Part shown: positions 24,019 through 36,459 of the stretch, in pieces
Layout: each line of letters begins with the position of its first letter
Numbering within the stretch: the stretch's first letter is position 1
From: Gigaspora rosea
Taxonomy: Eukaryota > Glomeromycota > Glomeromycetes > Diversisporales > Gigasporaceae
DNA: 64,000 nt
Direction of reading: 5' to 3'
Assembly (NCBI GenBank): GCA_003550325.1
Contig: QKWP01000007.1
Coordinates: 914,828 to 978,827 of the forward strand
The notes under the pieces: model-generated
Databases searched by the model: none
Told to the model about the DNA's origin: nothing
The model's input: only the letters and a program-made list of their open reading frames with translations
Program-made: the position numbers and the translations under genes

Positions 24019-26288
24019 TTTAAAATGTTTAAAAAGTGTTTTTTTTTTGTGTGTATTATGGGAAACTCGCCCTGTTAGAAAATCATTAAATTGTAGAACT
24101 ATAAATCTAGTTTAATTTATCAGATGATTGTTATTTCTATTCGAAATACATTGGGGCATGGTCGTTGGGGTGTTCGATGTACTATGTAAATCAAATGTGA
24201 GCTTTACAATAAAAAGGGGAAATTTTCTTTAAATCGGTCAATTTGACCTCAAATATAGATTTTTCGAGATTGTTACATAAAAAATATTCATATGGGACTA
24301 CGTTACATATCCTTAGAGTAATAACATGCGCATGAATGCGCATTAATGCATGTTGGTTATAATTTTTGGAATTTATATTTTCCCTTCGGAAAATGGATGC
24401 TTGCTCAAATTTTTACCCCGATCTTGCTCTTCTTTCATGCTCATTCATTTCTTTTCGGAATTTTTCGAGACTTTTGCATCCATATTGCTTAATTCCGCCT
24501 AAATATATGGGGCGAGTCAATAGAAATCAAGCAAATTTTTTTTAGTAAAATTCATCACAAAGTTGTTTTATTATAAAATCTACATAGATCTACAACTTAC
24601 ATATGTTAATTTTTATATATTATTTAATATAGAATTTATGTAAAATCTATTTAAACTTAAATAAAAATAATTTTATAAAAAAAACTTATGTAAATATTAC
24701 ATATTTATAAATTTTATGCATTATTATATAGTAAAAATCTTTATATATTATAATTAAATAACCTTTATATATTGTAATTATATAAAAATTTTATATAAAT
24801 GTTATATATTAGGTAATAAATTTTACATATAATTATATAACTTTTATATATCATAAAATTTATATAAAAATTTTATATAAATTCTATATAACTTTTATAT
24901 ATCATAATATTTATATAAAAATTTTATATAAATGCTATATATTAATAAATTAATTTTGTAACCTTTATATATTATAAAATTTAAATAAATGTTTATATAA
25001 ATTTTAAGGAAAGAAATAGTCAATATCTCAAAATTTTACTAAGATAACCCCTGTTGTACTTTTGATTAAAAATGCTCCTCTTATAATTTTACCCTCACTC
25101 AACCCAACTCTAATTTTAACCCTAACTTTAATTATAATTTTTTTTTATTTTCATTCTAACATTTTACTTATTTGCTACTTAACATATTTTTATATTTTAA
25201 ATTTTCGTTACGTAACTGTTAAATATTGTATTATATAAATTATATCTATGCAAGTACTACATTGGGCTTATAGATCTATGTATAATTTTTAAATATAATT
25301 TACATAAAATTTCTACATAGCTTATGTAAAAATAACTTTATAATGTTTTTTTTAAATTAATTCTATAAGTTTATAAAATTAATTTAAAAAAAAAATTTAT
25401 CAAATTTGATTAGTTTTTGTTAAGTTATTTTTGTTCAAAGTTTCAAAAATTTTATTATAAAAAATTTGTTTGATTTTTATTGACTGATTAAATATGCATC
25501 GTAAAATTTTAATGCAAAGTATATTTATTTAGGGTCTTTGCCTTGAAAATAGGGTTCAGAGGTCTCCAAACTAAAATTGAGATTTTTGTTAAATCTTAAT
25601 TTATGAAACACGAGACGTTCTTATCGTTTAATTTTTATTTTTATCTTGTTATTATACATTTCCATTTGCCATCAATTCAAATTGCGGAATATTCTGTGCC
25701 AATACCCCCTTCTCGACTTCTTCAATATTTTTTAATCTTTCAAAAAATATCCCGTTCAAATTACTTTATTATAATATTCTGTTTCATTTTGTGTGTTTTT
25801 AATAAATTCTTTAATCAAGTTATCTACTTTATTGTTTTCATTATACCAACTTTGACTATATAAGGATCACATGATTAGCAAAAGGAATATCCAGTATTAT
25901 GCTTTTTATACTGTTTACATTCTGCATTAGCACACGTTGCAAACCTCATAGAAGTTTTTTCATACCTATTTATTACTTTGTGTTGTTTGGTTTAATTCCC
26001 AAAGCATCATTTAAATCTTTAATTAATTCATCATATCCTCCCATAGATTGGTAAATCAATCCATGATTACTTAAGCTATAACGGTTAAAATTTTAGCCAA
26101 AGACGAAAAACGTTATCTTGACATAAAACCATCTATATAAAGCAAAAAAAAGCTTTCATTACAGTATTGAAAAGCATCTTTATTATTAAATATAGAGTGA
26201 CATCATATTTTACTATTATAGTGCTATGAAATATTTCTCTAATTTATTCAATAAAATTTGATAAATTTTGAACATTAAATTTTATAAA
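24019..26288. other. Gene-free region with an AT minisatellite and a degenerate MITE
   Basis: An element about 24505-25495 has ends like those of the MITE at 52398 (ATATGGGG..GTCAATAGAAATCAAGCAAA; inverse about 25460-25490). It contains an AT-only tandem repeat of about 65 bases at 24780-24960 (AACTTTTATATATCATAA). Bases 25530-25600 match the right end of the element at 33345-33708 (TCTTTGCCTTGAAAATAGGG). No gene was found. Confidence 0.5.
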
Positions 26289-28068
26289 TTAAAAGATAGG
26301 CCCAACATACTTGTCATTTTCAAAGTATTTTGGATTCATAAATGAAATCCATCTATTTTCTTCACTTCTTTTGTATACAACTTGAAAAACTTCATATTCT
26401 ATAATAGAAAAAGATTTTGTCAAAATAATATTATCGAAACTTGAAGGTTCAGAAGAACAAACTTTATCCTTCATATATATATCTTCTTTGCCAAAGCAAG
26501 GGCCCAAATTTGGATCATCTCTAATTGCTGGTTCATACTTTTTTACAAATCCGAATTTGGCATTCCAAGAATTTTTACAAGTGCCCAATGAAAATATAAA
26601 ACTATCATCAGCGTATAAATATCTAGTACTAGATTCATTTCGAGACCAATAATACCATTCTTCTCTTTTTTTGTATCCCCAGCATATAGGATTGTATCCA
26701 CCAATTATTTCATCTGAATATTTATCTTTCATAAGTACAATTGTGGCCCCCATATTGTAAATCCATCACGGGTGGCTCGCAAAAGTAATTTGAGTTCACA
26801 ATGAATTTTGGCTAATGTCAATCGTTTAATTTTTGGAATCTTGTGAAGGATCATAGTTGCTTGTATTGGTGTAATAATATTGGATTTAAAATAGTATAAC
26901 TTTGGTTGTCTTGGTTCTAAAATTGTGTTTAGCTGTAATTTTAAATTATTTTGAAAATTCACTATTTTCTTTTCTTAATTTTAAATCAATAATATTTCTA
27001 AAAGGCCAAACAAATGTATAAAACTGATAAATCGAAAATTCAGTAAATCTAATTAATGGAATGAAATGTTGTAATATACTCTTTAAATCAGCTAATTCTT
27101 TTTTAGAAAAATTGAAATAAGAAAGCCTTTTTGTTGTTGGAAGTTGTCCAATTCCCCATAAAATCAAATTATGCCAAATTTCAAATTCTTCCATTTGAAT
27201 ATTATCTTGTTTTAAAAACTTTATCCAAAAGACATCATTAAGTTTGAAAAAGTAATTTGATCTAAAGATTAATATTGGATTCTTACAAATTTTTTCAATA
27301 CAATAATTTTGAAGCTTTTTAAATGATTTATGTCTGAAGCTAATAAAAGTTACAAGTTTCAGATTATATAATATCCATGTGCATTTTTGCTCAATGAGAT
27401 GACATTGACCTTCATACAGAATTCTATCAATTAATAATTCATCAGAAGCTACTAAAAAATCCATTATATCTTTTTCAGAATATTTTTTCCAAATTACTTT
27501 TCCACTATATATGTAGCTGAAATTAGATAAAGGTTTAAAATTTAGTACCCATTTTTTGAACAATAATATTATTAATTATTTAAAAAAAATTAATTTATAA
27601 TTTAAAAAAAATTAATTAATATTTAAAAAAATTTAATTCATACTCTAATACAATGTGAAACACTTGTGGTGTAATATTAGGCTTTTTAAAGATAAATATA
27701 TCATCTTCAAATCTTGCCCAAGATGATGATAAAGCACATTTAAAATAAGGCGTACTATTGGAGAGAATTTTTGTATGAGCCCAAAATTTTACAATATTAG
27801 GCTTCTTTCCCACTTCAATTACAAGATCTGCAGATCTATGCGTAAAAAGATAGTGAAAATAACTTTCTGATTTGAGAATGTAATTAACCGAATCAATATC
27901 TGGAGATTTATATAATGGTACATCTGATTTGAGATTGTAATTAACCGAATCAATATCTGGAGATTTATATAATGGTACATCTGACCAAGAAATTTTACCA
28001 TTATACACTTGAAATTCTGTAGGGGCTATAAAAGAATGATTTTGAATAGAAAAAATCATAGGGCCCAT
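26289..28068 (-). pseudogene. BTB-BACK-TLDc gene, broken
   Basis: Exon 1 (28068-27644) gives a BTB half: DLVIEVGKKPNIVKFWAHTK, ILSNSTPYFKCALSS. An intron at 27643-27517 (GTATGA...TTTCAG) joins it in phase to DYIYSGKVIW and a BACK-like region to about 26950. A one-base frame change near 26950-26965 leads into ILEPRQPKLYYF and ELKLLLRATRDGF. A second break at about 26745-26755 leads into TLDc (GATIVLMKDKYSDEIIGGYN, FGFVKKYEPAI, YVGPIF) ending at 26289. The usual stretch between RDGF and GATIV (about ten residues with a conserved Cys) is missing, so the second break looks like a small deletion. BTB-TLDc proteins are a large family in these fungi, thought to be cullin-3 adaptors. The true start is uncertain (28068 or 28059); a TIR element lies just upstream at 28121. 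Confidence 0.75.
27871..27984 (-). repeat. In-frame 57-bp tandem duplication in the BTB gene
   Basis: Copies 27871-27927 and 27928-27984 are nearly identical. They encode a duplicated 19-residue block (SDVPLYKSPDIDSVNYNLK) ahead of the BTB core. The related fragment at 47.6 kb has one copy only. Confidence 0.85.
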
Positions 28069-28120
28069 ATCAAAAATTGAAATTGGTGATGTTGTAAACC
28101 ACGGAGGGTTTGTATATATA

Positions 28121-28916
28121 GGCCGGTGCAAAAAGATTGATACCTCAAATAAAAATCATTAGTAATATTTTTTAGTAATAAAATATAATTTTTTTAATTT
28201 AAAAAATTATTTTGGTAGATAGGAAAGGGTTTAATATAATTTATTTGATTATTTTATATAAAAAATAAAGAAATCTTTAGCAATAACTTTTTAAGTAAAT
28301 TTTAGTATATTTAGAAATAATAAATTTGATCGTGATATAGTAATAAAAATTTTTTTATATATAAAATTTAAGTCTTTTAATTTAACTTTATTTTATTAGA
28401 TAATAAAGAAGATTATTTTAAAATTTAAATATTTGTTTATATATAATATAAAAAAATTTACTATTAGTTATTTTTAAGCTTAGTTTTACTATTAAATATA
28501 TATAGGACATATAGTAAATTAATGATTTTTGATACAAATGCATCAACTTTAATATTTAATAGCTTTTTATCTAGTGATTATTTTTTTTATGAAATTTTAA
28601 ATATAGTTTTATTGAATCTATAGCTAGTTACTTGCGTAGTAGCAAGCTTTAAACTTTCAAATTCATTAAGATATTAATTAAAATCTATTTTTTTAAGAAA
28701 AATTTTTTTGTAATTTTTTTTTATCTAAAAAGTTAGCTTTCATCTATTTTTATATAAAAGAGATATAGAAGAATATATTTAATAAAAAAAGATAGTTTAT
28801 ATCATAGTTATTTAAATTGTAAAAAATTTTTAATTATATTATCAATAATTTTAAAAACTTTTATTAGTAGTAATTATTAATTAAATTATTGAGGTATCAA
28901 TCTTTTCGCACTGGCC
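28121..28916. mobile_element. TIR element (GGCCRGTGCRAAAAGATTG ends), 796 bp
   Basis: The left end GGCCGGTGCAAAAAGATTGA continues TACCTCAA and is matched by the inverse at 28887-28916. The interior is AT-only-like DNA with no frame. The flanks are TATATA-like on both sides. The element is absent from the related 47.7-kb sequence, where the BTB fragment and the downstream flank are close together. Class unknown. Confidence 0.75.
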
Positions 28917-29640
28917 CATATATGATATGTAATAGTAGGATATGTCATAAGGGATGATGTTGACTTTATCGAAAATTAAACTCCGTTAAAATATGCATGT
29001 ACGCACTTATATTTTGTAAGACAAGAGTTGAAATTGAACACGGTGTGACATGGCGTGACGATCGCATGAGTCACCCAAACAGAATTATAGATTACGTCAT
29101 CTTTTAAAGATTGGTCAAAATCCCGACAAGTTTAAATCCTAACAAGTTAGCCTGCATTATATAGTCCGGTCAAATACTGTCAGAAATATGTTTGTAAGGG
29201 TTCTGTTACTTGGGATATTAACCAAAAACCACCATATATGAATATTCACTCAAAGTTTAATAAATACAAGATTAACCAAAAAATTCCTATACTCATATAC
29301 TTCTTTTTTTTAAAAAAAAATACTTTGATATTTTGATGGTCACTTAATCAAATTTGATAATTCTACAGTTTTGTATAATTCAAATAAAAATTATTAAATT
29401 TAGTTGAGTAATTATTAAGATATTTTGATCAATGTTATAAAAATTTTAAACATTTACTAAAATATTATAATTAAATGTTTATTAAAAATACTTTGACAAT
29501 TTCCTAACCAAATTTACAAACTTTTTTTTATTTAAATTCTATAGATCTTAGACTTTAGATAAAATAATTTATTAAATATTAAAATATCGTAGAATAAAGT
29601 TTTAAAAAAATTTTAAATACCTATTAAAATATTCGAAAAG
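28917..29640. repeat. Duplicated segment, copy 1 (partner at 47790-48900)
   Basis: Shared blocks: TAATAGTAGGAT.TGTCAT, AAATTAAACTCCGTTAAAAT with ATGCATG, TCATCTTTTAAAGA, GGTCAAAATCCC.ACAAG, GCATTATATAGT.CGGT, GTTTAATAAATA.AAGATTA and GATATTTTGAT. Similarity is patchy, so the duplication is old. No gene. Confidence 0.65.
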
Positions 29641-30210
29641 CATTGATACGACTGATCATATAATTGGATAAATGTCAGCTAGCCAAGGGTGCTGGAAATA
29701 AATTCAATTAAACATGAAGTCCGCAAATACATTATCAGTAATTTTGTTATGTAATTCAAACTGAAACAATGATTTGCTCCCGGAAAAATAGAAAATAAGA
29801 TTGCACCGGTAATAGTAGAGCGAGTGAAAAGTAGAATGAGCGAGAGGTAATATTGGCTGGGTTTTTTCCTGCCTGCTTGAAGCAGGCTAGCAATTAAGAA
29901 GTATTAGGAGATTACAGTGTATGGTGAATGAGAATGGGTCAAGGAATTTTGTTTCCAATGACTATTTTGTTGAAGTGGAAAAGATATTGAATGTAATGGT
30001 TTTTCTATTGCGTGTCACTGGTTGCGTGTCGACTTGTCAATTTAACTGAATGATTCATTCTTTGATACTGACCTATGCCTTCGTCTCATGATCTATAGAA
30101 CATGGGTTGTAGCATATGACATATAACCCTGACCAAAAATTTATTCAACCTGTAGAATTTGAATTAAAAATATCAAATTTGGTTAAGTAGTTAAAAAAAT
30201 CTTTGGTTAA

Positions 30211-30281
<71 letters not shown>

Positions 30282-31350
30282 GTAAAAAATCAATTTCAAT
30301 TATCTAAACATATTAATTCTATTAAACTGATATAATTGTAACCAAAATTTTTTATAAAGAGAGTATTAATACGGATAATTTAACCAAGTTGTAAAAAGTG
30401 TATTAGATGTGCTTATAAATATATCTTTTGAGACATAAAAGTAATGTGTTTAGTTTATTGTATCTGAAACAATAGACTGGAATTCTGTATAGATTTTTAT
30501 ACAAATTGCAGATAATCCAAGTATTGAATTTTCAAATTCTTCATATCCCATATTAAAATAAAAAATCTCTTGGAATTGTTCATAAAATTCTGAAATATCC
30601 GATTTTTTGTTCGAAAATCGACCCCGTTCCGAATATTTTAAAGGATGTTTATGTTTTATACATTTTTTATGCATTTTTTTGTACGATTATTTTTAGTCAA
30701 AAATTTCTATTTTTACATCCTTACTAACATCGTAATGAAAACTGTACCCCTGTTCGGAAAATCGACTCCATTCCGAACAAGTCTTGATAATTTTAGATCC
30801 AATCAATTCTAACGACGAAGTTTAAATTCTACATTTGCTTCGAAAAATAAATTTAATTATGTAGAAAGGTATAGTGCCAATGCTGTAATCAAAGGTCTTA
30901 TGATAATTCTGCATTTACTTTGAAAATTCTTCAAATTGAACAAGAGATAGAGGCCCAAAACGCCTTTTTTTTTTTATCATAAAGTTGCGCTTATTGGTGA
31001 ATTTCTCATTGATTGATTAGAAAAAATAATTGTTTAAGTACTTCACTCTGTTTACGTTATCATTATCGTTATCGTTATAGATAATCAAATCCTTATCGAC
31101 ATCGGTGAATTATTACCTATGCTAAAAATCTTTGCTGCAAATAAAAAGGCACGTTTTTGTGTTCTTTTGATTTGTAGTAAATTCTGAAAAGAAGAAACAG
31201 AAATTGGAAGTGTCGTAAATAGTTTTATCCTTTCGTTGATCCATTGGTTTAATTTTTATTTATTTTTTCAATTTGTAATAACAATAATTGCTAAATGGTA
31301 ATAATGATGTTTGCTCAAACATCAATTGCAATCAATATTTTTATGGGTTT
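29641..31350. other. No recognised gene; long A run inside
   Basis: A 66-base run of A lies at 30214-30279. A minus-strand open frame at 30450-30674 encodes an unrecognised 74-residue peptide, which I do not support as a gene. A short hairpin GCCTGCTTGAAGCAGGC lies near 29872. Related GTTCGGAAAATCGAC words occur near 30610-30640 and 30752-30780. Confidence 0.45.
30214..30279 (+). repeat. Poly(A) run, 66 bases
   Basis: Uninterrupted A on the plus strand. No target duplication or retro-copy body was found upstream. The exact length may be affected by assembly. Confidence 0.9.
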
Positions 31351-31619
31351 GGGTCAAAATCCCGACAAACAAAATCCCGACAGGTCATAATCCCGACAAA
31401 AAAATCCCGACAATCAAAAATCCCGACAATCAAAAAAGCTTTCCTTGAACAACTTTACTATAAAATCAACTAAACCAAACCCTAGCCCAGGCGCTCACCC
31501 TAACCCTATCCTAGGCACTCACCTAACCCTAACCTAACTTAAATAAATTTAATGATTTTTTTGTTGTCGGGATTGTCGGGATTTTTATTGTCGGGATTTT
31601 TTTGTCGGGATTTTGACCC
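31351..31619. mobile_element. MITE whose TIRs are built of repeated AATCCCGACA units
   Basis: The ends are GGGTCAAAATCCCGACAAA and its exact inverse. The left arm has five AATCCCGACA units and the right arm four TGTCGGGATT units. The centre has CCCTAACCCTA-type words. Half-copies of the end occur at 29115 and 48470 in the duplicated segments. Confidence 0.8.
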
Positions 31620-32356
31620 GCTCCCTATTTTTATTAATCATAATATTTAAGCACAATCATAATTAATCGCATCGAGGAAGAAACATGAGTATACTTCAAT
31701 CAAATTATCATCCATGCTATCGGTCTTCAACATTTATACTATTGGTTTTCAAAAATGGTCTAATTAATAATGCCATAATGGTTGTTCACTATCTTCAATA
31801 ATTAGTTAATCATATCGATGCTAGTAAAAAAACGACGTTTCATAGGGCTAGAGCCTTACTTCATAAGCTGTTAAATTTTAAATAGCATATTTTATTAATG
31901 CGTGTGTGAATACATAATCCTTAATTATTAGGCTTCTGAATAATTAATTTCTACCGTGGTCGACAAAATCAGTCGCCTAAAAATTCACTCTGCTTCCCTC
32001 AGCTCCAGCCCAAAAATCAATTAATTAATGATGAAATTTTAAATTTACCTTGTAGCCAAAAAGCTTCGAACCAATTTTATTTCGAACTCATTCAGTACAT
32101 AATATTTTAAGATTAAATACAAACAAATACAGTACAATATTCTAAGCAACATTTAAACTCCTGGAAATTTTATTTTTATAATTAGCGAATCTAAATAAAT
32201 TGTTTCTTATGTGCTATCAAAATTAAAGAAAATATTTCAAGCATATATCGTAATTTAAAGACTTTTGACAATCTGTGATGATCTGTGATTATCTATTAAT
32301 TTAGCCAATTAAATTGCTTGTTTTCATATTTTTACTAATAATTTAATTTCCTATTT
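31620..32356. other. AT-rich, nothing recognised
   Basis: No open frame, TIR or tandem repeat stands out. Confidence 0.4.
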
Positions 32357-32622
32357 TGGAGAACCGTTAAAGCCAGGTACCTTTATATGTTTTTTATTAT
32401 TTAATTAAAATTAGGGTAAGAGTTAGGAGTTAGGGTTAGAGATGTCTTATAGGTAAAATTGCCTTCCCGACATTTTTTATTAATGCTCCAAGACAGGTTT
32501 AGACACTTGTTTCTTGTATTTTTGGTGGTTTCACTTTTTTCTTTGTTATTGTCTTGATCAAAATTTTACAATTTGATTGGCTGTTAGTCACGTGATGATG
32601 CCTGGCTTTAACGGAGCCCCTT
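32357..32622. mobile_element. MITE with GTTAAAGCCAGG ends, copy 1
   Basis: The left end GTTAAAGCCAGGTACC and the right end GATGCCTGGCTTTAAC are inverse. The core holds TTAGGGTTAGAGATGTCTTA, AGGTAAAATTGCCTTCCCGA and ATTAATGCTCCAAGACAGG. The same core recurs in the copies at 32931, 32660 (inverted), 56755 (inverted) and 45588. Confidence 0.75.
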
Positions 32623-32659
32623 TTTAGATCTGATTGCAACCAGAGTGAAATATCCAAAA

Positions 32660-32935
32660 TAGGGGTCATCTAAAGCCATGTACCCACATAACATTTTCGT
32701 GTAAATCAACCAAATGGAGTAGTGAAATTTTGTTTACACAGATCAGCCTGAAGAAGTCAAAAACCAAAATGCAAGGGTATAAAAATGGTATTCTAAACCT
32801 ATTTTGGGCCATTAATAAAAAATGCCAGGAAGGTAATTTTACCTATATTGATCCTAACCCTAACCCGACCCTAATGCTAAACAGTCTCTAATACAAATTT
32901 TAACTAAAATTTCAAAAAATCATATAAAAAATAGG
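32660..32935. mobile_element. MITE of the same core family, inverted, with CTAAAGCCATG end
   Basis: It is nearly identical to 56755-57060 over most of its length (ATCAGCCTGAAGAAGTCAAA, AAAAAATGCCAGGAAGGTAA). Its right end abuts or was replaced by the next copy at 32931. Confidence 0.7.
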
Positions 32936-33220
32936 GGAAACATTAAAGCCAGATGCCTTTATATATTTTTTATTATTTAATTAAAATTATGGTAAGGGTT
33001 AGTTAGAGGTTAGGGTCAGGAATGTCTTATAGGTAAAATTGCATTCTCGACATTTTTATTAATGCTCTGAGACAGGTTTAGACAATCGTTTCTTGTATTT
33101 TTGGTGGTTTTCACTTTTTTTCTTTGTTTTTGTTCCGTCATGCTGATCCTGATAATCAAAATTTTACAATTTTATTGGTTGTCATTTGCATGATGGCACC
33201 TGGCTTTAATGGATCCCCTA
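32931..33220. mobile_element. MITE with TTAAAGCCAG ends, copy 2
   Basis: TAGGGGAAACATTAAAGCCA and the inverse of TGGCTTTAATGGATCCCCTA match. The core matches copy 1 in the same orientation. Confidence 0.75.
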
Positions 33221-33344
33221 AAAAGGAAAAAACAACTAAAACAGGTTTTTTTCTAGTATGTCACAATTTACTTCCAATTAAAACATCTAATACAGTACTA
33301 AATTTTTTTGTTATGTTACAATTTTGTTATATAAAAATAATTGA

Positions 33345-33708
33345 TATATAGAGTTTTGCCTTGAAAATGACTCTACAATACTAAAAATTTTTTTGAGTAA
33401 ATCGTAAATAAAGATTATATAACTAAAACAACCCAAACTTGATTTTCCACAATTTAAAAATAATCTTTACAAACCTTTTTTGTTATTGGATAAAATTGAT
33501 AGTAAAATATTTATCTGCTATGTTGATTATTTCTATTATATTCAATGTCAAATTTTTAGACTTCTATAACTTATTTTAATATTATGTTAACTGATTATAA
33601 AACTTGTACAAAATAAATTTAGTGTTTTATAAATTAAGGCTTAACAAAAATCTCAATATTGGTTTGGGGAATCTTGGAACCCTATTTTCAAGGCAAAGAC
33701 TCTATATG
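33345..33708. mobile_element. TIR element with ATATAGAGT...TTGCCTTGAAAAT ends
   Basis: The left end TATAGAGTTTTGCCTTGAAA and the inverse of the right end match. The right end has a further copy near 25530. The interior is AT-rich without a gene. Confidence 0.6.
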
Positions 33709-33876
33709 CATCAAATTTAACCATATGTGGTAATTAGAATATTCAACAACTATACATTCTTAATAAACTAGGAAACTAGAATATAATATGGGTCCAAAGC
33801 AATATTAATAAATAATTTTTAATTAATACGAATATGCAAAATACAGTAGTGCACATATTTAATATAAAACGGTCTA

Positions 33877-34750
33877 TTAATTGATAATCCGCCTGTCAAC
33901 TGGAGAATGGTAAAATGAGGCATGCTTCCATCTAAAAGTTTTTTTCTTACTAAGTTAATGATACATGTCCACTAATTGAAAGTTTGTAGAGCTTGTTGAG
34001 ACGCATATTACAGTGGCTAGATTTTTCAAATCAGCCTAGTGGATGGCGAGTTATTGTCAAAAAACGATTGCCTGACTATATAAAAATCTGTGACAGAAAT
34101 TACATATAAAAATCACTATAGGCGAAATGTGGCGTGCTTCCATCTAAAACTTTTTTCTTACTAAGTTAATAATACATGCCCACTAATTGAAAGATGTAGA
34201 GCTTGTTGAGACACATCTAATGGTAGTTAGATCATTCAAATCAGCCCAGCAGATGGTGAGATATTGTCAAAAAATGATTGCCCGACTATATAAAATCTCT
34301 ATGTAAACAAACATTGTTTGCATAGAAATTTTATATAGTCGGCCAATTGTTTTTTAATGATATCTCGACATCTGCTGGGCCAATTTGGATGATCTAACCA
34401 CCATTAGATGCGTCTCTCGACGAGCTCTACATCTTTCAATTAGTGTGCATGTATCGTTAACTTAGTAAAAAAAAATGAGTTTTAGATGAAAGCACGCCAC
34501 ATTTCGCCTATAGTGATTTTTATATGTAATTTCTGACATGGATTTTTATATAGTTGAGCAATAGTTTCTTGATGATAACTCGCTATCCACTAGGCCAATT
34601 TGGATAATCTAACCACTGTTAGATGTGTCTTGACGAGCTCTACAACTTTCAATTAGTGGACATATATCATTAACTTAGTAAGAAAAAAGTTTTAGATAGA
34701 AACATGCCACATTTCACCATTCACTAGTTGACAGGCAGATTATCAATTAA
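33877..34750. mobile_element. Foldback element, 874 bp (TTAATTGATAATCYGCCTGT ends)
   Basis: The whole element is an imperfect palindrome. Each arm repeats a block with TTTTTCTTACTAAGTTAA, ACTAATTGAAAG.TGTAGAG and ATCCAAAT.GGCC twice. The partner of the same family is at 36460-37294. No coding content. Confidence 0.8.
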
Positions 34751-35195
34751 TTAATTGTTATACTAACTGCAGATTATCATGGGAACTATAATTAAGTTCT
34801 ATGAATCAAATTTAGTTCAAAAATACTATTAATAGTTTGTTTGCAAAGATAGTGAAAATATCGATTTATATTAATATATATAAATTGATATTTTTAGACC
34901 AAATTATAGAGAAATCGATATTTTGCAATTTTTAATGTGGTGTAACAATACCACTTTGGTCAAAATTAAGAGTATAATTTGGGCCAAACAATACAAATTT
35001 GGCTTACTTGAACTGTTAGTAAGTTTTAAAAAAGTAGACAATCAACAAACTGAAAATTATTTTTTGCCAGAAAGCATATAGGCTAATTAGGACTAAACAA
35101 TCTATATAACTTCATATTTGAAAGATTGCTAATAGAGGCCCTTTTTTTAAAAAATGATTATATTTGAAAAGTAGGTATTGGATAAAAAGCCTATA

Positions 35196-35540
35196 GTACA
35201 GAACATTAAAAGACATCCAATCTATATATATAGGCACCAATTTTGGGTGCTTATATAATCAATTCTGATTGGCTAATTTTGTGCAATTGATTTTGATTAG
35301 CTAAAAACCTATATATGTTTTCTTTTTTTATATTAAATGGCAATTTTTGAAACTCATATAAACTTTAATACCTTATAACTTCTTTAAAATTAAAAATAAA
35401 AAAAATTCCTCTGACAGAAATGTAGTTTATCTAAAAATTTATCAATTTGTCAGAGGGTTTTTTTGATTTAATTTTTTTTAAAAATTATAACAATTTAAAG
35501 ATTAACTAATAACGAGTGGATGTCTTTTACTGTCCAGTAC
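35196..35540. mobile_element. MITE with GTACNGNACATTAAAAGACATCCA-type ends
   Basis: The left end ACATTAAAAGACATCCA and the inverse of TGGATGTCTTTTACTGT match over 24 bases with few changes. An inner hairpin uses CCTCTGACAGAAA and its inverse (about 35405, 35448). Confidence 0.65.
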
Positions 35541-36459
35541 CGTATAAAATTGATTGAACCATTATTATTACTTTATTTATCGAACAATTGAACTTCATGA
35601 TTATTAATTTTTAATTTCTGACTGCCTCTAGCTGCCATTGGAGTTTAATTGGGCCTAATCAGCATAGAAACAAAATTACTTGTGACCTTGAAGTAGGGTG
35701 TCCATAATTATATAATGCTAGCTATATGCATAATTGACTATTTTTTTGCATTGCATATCACAGGTCGAACGAAACTATACCAGATAACAATTAAATACCT
35801 GATAGGTCTTATATATCAATATGATATGCATATAGAAGTTTACTGACAAGAAAATCTTAAATGTCTCTGAATAGACTATGATTTCAAACAGATATTTGGT
35901 GAAAATAAAATACCAACAGAAAAATTTAGGATCTAAATCAAACATCTGATAGGCCAATTGATTAATATAATAGGTATTTTATTTACTCAAAATTGCTAGA
36001 AAACCAGATACTCATCGGGATAAATTAAGATAAGTATCGAATAATTTCATGGACCTACCAGTTTATCGATACTAAACTTAATTTGATCCTAAATTTTTCT
36101 AATTGGTATCTATTTTCGCCAAATATTTGTTTGAAATTATAGACCTTTCAGATGACATTTAGGAACAAAACAAGTATATTATTGATTTTTTAGTAGGCCT
36201 TTTGTTATTCCTGATTGGTATTTTATTTTACACAAAATTGCACATAATCAGATACATTTCGGGTGTATTTAAGATACCTATCGATTTCTAAAAAGCCTAT
36301 CGGTAAATCAATTTTAATCCTTATTATTTCTGAAAAGTCTCTTATTTCCACCAAATATTTGTTTGAAATCAGAGACTAATTGGATTAGAATCGATTTTCT
36401 GGTATATCTATTTTTACACTCGATATGCACCTTATTTTTCTCTTAATTTGATCGATTGA
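35541..36459. other. Gene-free stretch with diffuse inverted repeats
   Basis: Words such as TATTTGGTGAAAATAAA and CGCCAAATATTTGTTTGAAA recur in both orientations, and ACTCATCGGGATAAATTAAG has a relative at 36255. These are probably degraded foldback DNA. No gene. Confidence 0.4.

Noticed and set aside
29872..29888. Hairpin GCCTGCTTGAAGCAGGC as a terminator
   Set aside because: Eukaryotic nuclear DNA with no gene end nearby; short stem may be chance.
31470..31545. CCCTAACCCTAA-like words as telomere remnants
   Set aside because: They occur inside MITE interiors (also 32860, 52180, 56960) and are irregular, so they are element sequence and not telomere arrays.
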